This document shows positions 59,869-64,000 of a DNA stretch of 64,000 nt, in pieces. The translations under genes were made by a program, and so were the position numbers. The stretch is taken from contig CAUJCM010000001.1 in assembly GCA_963169655.1 (NCBI GenBank), forward strand, positions 274,312-338,311. The letters run 5' to 3'. Under the pieces are notes generated by a model, which ran no database searches, was not told the origin of the DNA, and saw only the letters and a program-made list of their open reading frames with translations. Position 1 is the stretch's first letter. Every line of letters begins with the position of its first letter. Source of the stretch: Patescibacteria group bacterium (GTDB taxonomy: Bacteria; Patescibacteriota; Gracilibacteria; UBA1369).

Positions 59869-60834
59869 TTGTTGTTTATGTTTATTAGAAAAATATTAGG
59901 ATTTATATTGGTTTTAGCTTTTGTGCTTCTGACTATTCCCAATTTTATTTTATATGGAGTGTCCAGAACATATTTAAATGAAGAATTTTATCAAAGAGAT
60001 GAGATTGTTAGTAAGTCTTATGATTTTGTTATCAATAAAACTGTAAATATTTTGAGAAAAAATAGCTCTATGTTTTCTGGGTATTTTAGTGAAGATATTT
60101 TAAGAAATGAGGTAAAAAATGTGTATACTAAAGAAATTTTTTCTGAAACTTTATTTAATTTTGTTGATCAATTAATAGCTATTAAAAATGGTAAGAGTAA
60201 TACTATTAAGATTGATTTAAATTCATTGAAACAAAATTTATTAACTGTTGCTAACATTTTAACATATCGAATATATCAAGAATTACCTACTTGTTCTGAT
60301 TCTGGATTAAGTGATGTATTGTCTAGCATTGAACCTCCTCAATGTATTATTGCTAATATTCCTTATGATAGAATGATAAGGCCAATATCAGAAAATTTTA
60401 ATGCGACGGTTTATAATAATATTCCTGATGAATTAAGTGGATTAGAGGGATTAATTCCTGTGGGCTTTTTAGTGAAAATTGATTTTTATAAAAATTTATT
60501 ATTTATCTTTTTGATTGTAATTATTGCTTTAATTGCTTTAACAGTTTCTGATAAATTAACAATTATTGTCAGTTTTATTAGTCAAGGATTTTTATTTGGT
60601 GGAATTTTAGGAGTAATTTTTTCTACTTTGATGTTTAGCCAATTAGGTTTTGTTATTAATGCACAAATTGGTGATGAAATTACAATGAAGCTTTTTGAAT
60701 TTTTAATTGGATTTTTACAAGATGAAATACAGAGAATGTCTATATTATTTATTTTAGTTGGCATGATCCTGTGGTTGATTAAGTTTATTTTGAATAGAAC
60801 AATTGAAAATAAGGTGGTAATGAAGCTAGATTGA
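59869..60834 (+). CDS. hypothetical multi-TM membrane protein
   Basis: 321-aa ORF with N-terminal TM and C-terminal TM cluster; the only TGA stop in the window. Confidence 0.65.
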   Translation: MLFMFIRKILGFILVLAFVLLTIPNFILYGVSRTYLNEEFYQRDEIVSKSYDFVINKTVNILRKNSSMFSGYFSEDILRNEVKNVYTKEIFSETLFNFVDQLIAIKNGKSNTIKIDLNSLKQNLLTVANILTYRIYQELPTCSDSGLSDVLSSIEPPQCIIANIPYDRMIRPISENFNATVYNNIPDELSGLEGLIPVGFLVKIDFYKNLLFIFLIVIIALIALTVSDKLTIIVSFISQGFLFGGILGVIFSTLMFSQLGFVINAQIGDEITMKLFEFLIGFLQDEIQRMSILFILVGMILWLIKFILNRTIENKVVMKLD

Positions 60835-61412
60835 TGAAAAGAGCTATTCAATTAAAAAAGTTAGAAGATGAGATAAGAAAATGTTCGAATTGTGATTTGT
60901 GTATGGCTTGTACAAATCCAGTACCTGGTTATGGAAATTATTTTGCTAAAGTAGTTTTTATTGGTGAAGCTCCGGGTAAGGAAGAAGATTTACAAGGATT
61001 ACCTTTTGTGGGTGCTTCTGGTAAATTTTTAGATAAATTGTTGGAGTCGATAAACTTAGATAGGGAAGATATTTATATCACAAATTTAGTAAAATGTAGA
61101 CCTCCAAATAACAGAGATCCAAATCAAAATGAGATTGATCAATGCTTTAAATTTTTGAAGAGGCAAATAGATTTAATTTGTCCGATGCTGATTGTGACTT
61201 TAGGGAGATTTTCGATGAACGCTTTCTTACCTGAAATTAAGATTTCTCAGGCTCATGGACAAGTTTTTAAAGTAGAAGGTTTATTTGAAAAAACTGAGTT
61301 CATTATGCCAATGTATCATCCAGCTTCGGCTTTATATAATCCTAAATTGAGGTCTGTTTTAACAGAAGATTTTGTGAAACTTGGAGAATTATTAATAAAA
61401 TTGAAGAAATAG
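60831..61412 (+). CDS. type 4/5 family Fe-S uracil-DNA glycosylase
   Basis: CSNCDLC, VFIGEAPGKEEDLQGLPFVGASGKFLD, YHPASAL. Confidence 0.93.
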   Translation: MMKRAIQLKKLEDEIRKCSNCDLCMACTNPVPGYGNYFAKVVFIGEAPGKEEDLQGLPFVGASGKFLDKLLESINLDREDIYITNLVKCRPPNNRDPNQNEIDQCFKFLKRQIDLICPMLIVTLGRFSMNAFLPEIKISQAHGQVFKVEGLFEKTEFIMPMYHPASALYNPKLRSVLTEDFVKLGELLIKLKK

Positions 61413-61448
61413 ATTGTTTGTAGTACTTTGTTAAAGTAATAAAAAAAA

Positions 61449-61820
61449 ATGACTCATAATAAATATATTTTAATTTTGACTGTAGCTGCATTGATTGGTT
61501 GGCTTGCTTTTTATTTAGTCATTAATAAATTAGATCCTTTTGCTTCGACTGGACTTGCTTTAGCGATGTTTTTTATTAGTTTATTTTTTGCATTGACCTC
61601 GACTTTTACAATTATTGGTTATTATTTTAGAGTTTGGTTTAATAAAAATGAGATTTATTATGATCATATTAATGTCTCAATGCGACAGGGAATTTTACTA
61701 ACTTTAATTACTTTGGGATGTCTTCTTTTTCAATTATTAAGCGTTTTGACATGGTGGTCTGGTTTACTTTTGATATTGTCAATTAGTATGATTGAGTTTT
61801 ATTTAGTTGCTAAGGATTAA
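61449..61820 (+). CDS. hypothetical membrane protein
   Basis: 123 aa, three to four TM segments. Confidence 0.65.
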   Translation: MTHNKYILILTVAALIGWLAFYLVINKLDPFASTGLALAMFFISLFFALTSTFTIIGYYFRVWFNKNEIYYDHINVSMRQGILLTLITLGCLLFQLLSVLTWWSGLLLILSISMIEFYLVAKD

Positions 61821-61834
61821 GTTTATAAAACGGC

Positions 61835-61868
61835 AGAAGCCCCATTACAATTAAGTAATGGGGCTTCT
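61835..61868. terminator. 14-bp perfect hairpin, probable bidirectional terminator
   Basis: AGAAGCCCCATTAC-AATTAA-GTAATGGGGCTTCT; weak T tract on the minus side (GTTTTAT). Confidence 0.65.
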
Positions 61869-61871
61869 TAT

Positions 61872-62866
61872 ACTGTACTTCTAGGTGTATTTCCCACAGG
61901 TAATGTGAGAAAGGCACGACGTTGAAGTACAGTTTTATTTTTTTGCTCGATGCGGATTTCGCGGAGCGAAGGGCTCAACGCGTTATGATCGCGGAGCAGA
62001 GGCATGGTTTTACTTCCTTAATGCCAGGGAAGAGCTTCTATTTTTAATCTCTGAAGCTTAAGAGATCGACCCTTAGAATGTTGTGATAACAAACTAAGGA
62101 GTCTCACTCAGTTCTTATTACTCCCCCGAGTGTAAAGGGAGGTCCTATTTATTTAAAGTCCCTGGACATTTGGACTTGCCACCAAGGTAGTATACCTGGT
62201 GGACTTTTCCCTTTTTGATTAATGTCCCTAGGGTGGGGACATGCTTTGGAAGGTCTCTTAGTAGATAACGATCCAAAGCTTCCGCCTAGGTTTGCACCTA
62301 GGGGAGTAGAAGTTGCCCCTATTGATTAATGTCCCTGGGGCGAGGGCCGAGCTTTGGAGAGGCCTATTAACTCCAAAGCGTCACACTCAGTTTTATTACT
62401 CCCCTGAGCGTAGAAGGGAGGTCCTACTTTTTCGAAAGTCCCCGGACCGTGGGACGTCAAGTCTTAGAATGTACTTTAATACAAACTTTGACTCTCACTC
62501 AGTTTTATTACTCCCCTGAGTGTAGAAGGGAGGAGTGCCTCAATTATTTTATATCCCAGAGGCTTAGGATATTAAACCTTGGAAAGTTTTAAAGACAGTC
62601 CAAGGCTACCACTCGAGTTTTTGTGAACTCGAGTGAGTAGATTTGCTCTTATTGATTTTTGTCCCTAGAGCGAGGGACATGCTTTGGAATGTCTCTTAGT
62701 AGATAACGATCCAAAGCTTCCGCCTAGGTTTGCAACCTAGGGGAGAAAAAGTTGCCCCTATTGATTTTTGTCCCTGGGGCGAGGGACCGAGCTATAGAAA
62801 GTTTTTTGAAAACAATCTAATGCGTCTCACTTAGTTATTTTACTCCCCTGAGTGTGAAAGGGAGGC
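61872..62866. ncRNA. candidate large structured RNA: tandem pseudoknot/hairpin array (strand undetermined)
   Basis: Four copies of CACTCAG-N8-CTCCC-CTGAGTG-N5-GGGAG pseudoknot, three second-type pseudoknots, two ~124-nt duplicated hairpin units, raised GC relative to host, no credible ORF. Confidence 0.6.
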
Positions 62867-62872
62867 CGGCAC

Positions 62873-63538
62873 TTACTCGTACGGTCGCACTTGTGGTGCG
62901 ACCGGTGGTGCTTGCGTCCCAGCTGGAGCGGGGATTTGGCAAGCCCCACACGGTGGTGGGGGGGGCGGTGCCGGCGGCTTGGGACGAGGAGGCACCGGTT
63001 TCGGTGACTCCTTTCGGCAGCAACCGTCATTGATGACGGTTACTGCCACCGACTGCGTCCCCGCTGGAGTCGCAGTCGGTGCTGACTCCGTCGGCCCCGA
63101 CGGAGTCGGCGGGGACGGTGGAGGTGCCGCCGAGACACTCCACCAATGCCCGAGGCCCAGGGCCCCGAGTATCGCCAACGCCACCGCCGCCGCGGCCAGT
63201 AGCCAGGCGGGAACCCCACTTTCGTGGGTGGTCACCACCGGGTTGGTGGCCGGCGTCGCAGCCGGTGCTGGTGCTTGTGGAGGTGCACCGGGCCTGTATC
63301 GCCCAGCTCCGCCGCGGCGACCGCCGCGGGAGCCGCGGCCATCACTACCTCCCCCCTGCCCTTTTTGAGGGTGAGGATAGTAGTGATTGTGAACGGTCGG
63401 GGTCGGAGACCCCTGTGCCGCTTGCCTTGCGGCAGCGGCGGCCCGCTGCTGCTGCAGGGCCATCGCCCACGCAGCAGCAGCGGATGTTCCCCCTTTGTTG
63501 GGGGAGGAATTGGTTTTATTACTGTTTTTTCTTGACAT
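62873..63538 (-). CDS. GC-rich Pro/Ala/Gly-rich single-TM protein of unknown function
   Basis: ATG at complement 63536-63538 with GGAGG 7 nt upstream; TM GVPAWLLAAAAVALAILGALGLGHWW; C-terminal CC and CxxC. Confidence 0.55.
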   Translation of the reverse strand: MSRKNSNKTNSSPNKGGTSAAAAWAMALQQQRAAAAARQAAQGSPTPTVHNHYYPHPQKGQGGGSDGRGSRGGRRGGAGRYRPGAPPQAPAPAATPATNPVVTTHESGVPAWLLAAAAVALAILGALGLGHWWSVSAAPPPSPPTPSGPTESAPTATPAGTQSVAVTVINDGCCRKESPKPVPPRPKPPAPPPPPPCGACQIPAPAGTQAPPVAPQVRPYE

Positions 63539-63642
63539 GACTGTACCTCCTCCCTTGGCGGGAGCCTGGGGGAGACTCCCCAGAAAAGAGTAAAAGTAAA
63601 TCCGAGACCATCCCAAACTTACTTTTACCAAAACTTGTTCAT

Positions 63643-63770
63643 AACAGAGAGAAATTTACCAATAAAAAACGTTGTTTAGTCATTGTTGTAGTAATGGAGT
63701 GATTTATCCTTGATATCGCTACGAATAAATTTTGTAATTGAGGAAATTATTAGTAAATTTTCTCTCTGTT
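63643..63770 (-). repeat. long inverted repeat in leader of the GC-rich gene
   Basis: AACAGAGAGAAATTTACCAATAA (63643-63665) versus TTATTAGTAAATTTTCTCTCTGTT (63747-63770). Confidence 0.85.
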
Positions 63771-63832
63771 TCTATTTGCTTTTTGTCAATGATCTCGCTT
63801 TTTTAAAATAAATGAAATTATTTTAAGGTGTA

Positions 63833-63861
63833 AATTTAACGACTTTATATATATTTGTCAA
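63833..63861 (-). promoter_or_regulatory. promoter for the GC-rich gene transcript
   Basis: Minus strand TTGACA-17 bp-TAAATT. Confidence 0.6.
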
Positions 63862-63903
63862 GTATTTTTTTAAAGTGGCTTTTTTTGCCAGGTAATTCTA
63901 ATT

Positions 63904-63926
63904 TTATTAGTAGATTTCTCTCTGTT
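63904..63926 (-). repeat. third copy of the 23-24-bp motif, upstream of the promoter
   Basis: TTATTAGTAGATTTCTCTCTGTT, direct repeat of 63747-63770. Confidence 0.8.
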
Positions 63927-64000
63927 ACTTTTACTATTTTTCAAAGGACTTAGAAGAAGTATTTCTATTTAAGATGTGATTTTATCATATTATTATTTTC

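Noticed and set aside
62313-62519. 68-aa ORF across the repeat array
   Set aside because: Runs across hairpins and pseudoknot repeats with no ribosome-binding site; composition not protein-like.
62416-62532. GGGAGG copies as ribosome-binding sites for small ORFs
   Set aside because: No start codon at proper spacing follows; the sequence is explained by pseudoknot pairing with CTCCC.
62102-62866. CRISPR array
   Set aside because: Repeat units are irregularly spaced, internally palindromic and separated by structured sequence; no cas genes.
61872-62866. tmRNA, RNase P RNA or group II intron
   Set aside because: No tRNA-like ends or tag ORF, no RNase P core consensus, no domain V or reverse transcriptase seen by eye; Infernal would settle this.
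62979-63540. Plus-strand ORFs 62979-63368, 63079-63540, 63224-63535
   Set aside because: GC-rich sequence lacks stop codons in all frames; no TM/RBS support comparable to the minus-strand ORF, though Ribo-seq would be needed to be certain.

Overview
AT-rich bacterial chromosome segment, most consistent with a Candidatus Patescibacteria (CPR) genome: split VirB4/TraC-type ATPase genes, SLH proteins, rRNA genes with separate promoters, standard-code ORFs. It carries about 45 protein genes (gyrA, gyrB, ruvA, tgt, rpmE, prmC, prfA, radA, mutM, clpP, lepA, ileS, secG, rplI, ruvX, pgk, ssb, fmt and others), 16S, 23S and 5S rRNA, and 7 tRNAs. Two parts stand out. (1) 61.83-63.93 kb is an anomalous island. 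It contains about 1 kb of repeated sequence that folds by eye into a chain of at least seven H-type pseudoknots plus hairpins, followed on the opposite strand by a very GC-rich gene for a Pro/Ala/Gly-rich single-TM protein; that gene has a long hairpin in its leader and three copies of a 23-24-bp motif. I propose a previously undescribed large structured RNA/membrane-protein locus or mobile element. (2) A ~122-nt imperfectly palindromic element occurs in 5 copies. Three copies start exactly at the CCA end of a tRNA gene, and the stems show compensatory changes. Other observations: unlinked rRNA transcription units, an expanded V1 helix in 16S, near-absence of UGA stop codons, and a start codon buried in a terminator-like hairpin. 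All calls were made by reading the sequence; no searches or folding programs were run.
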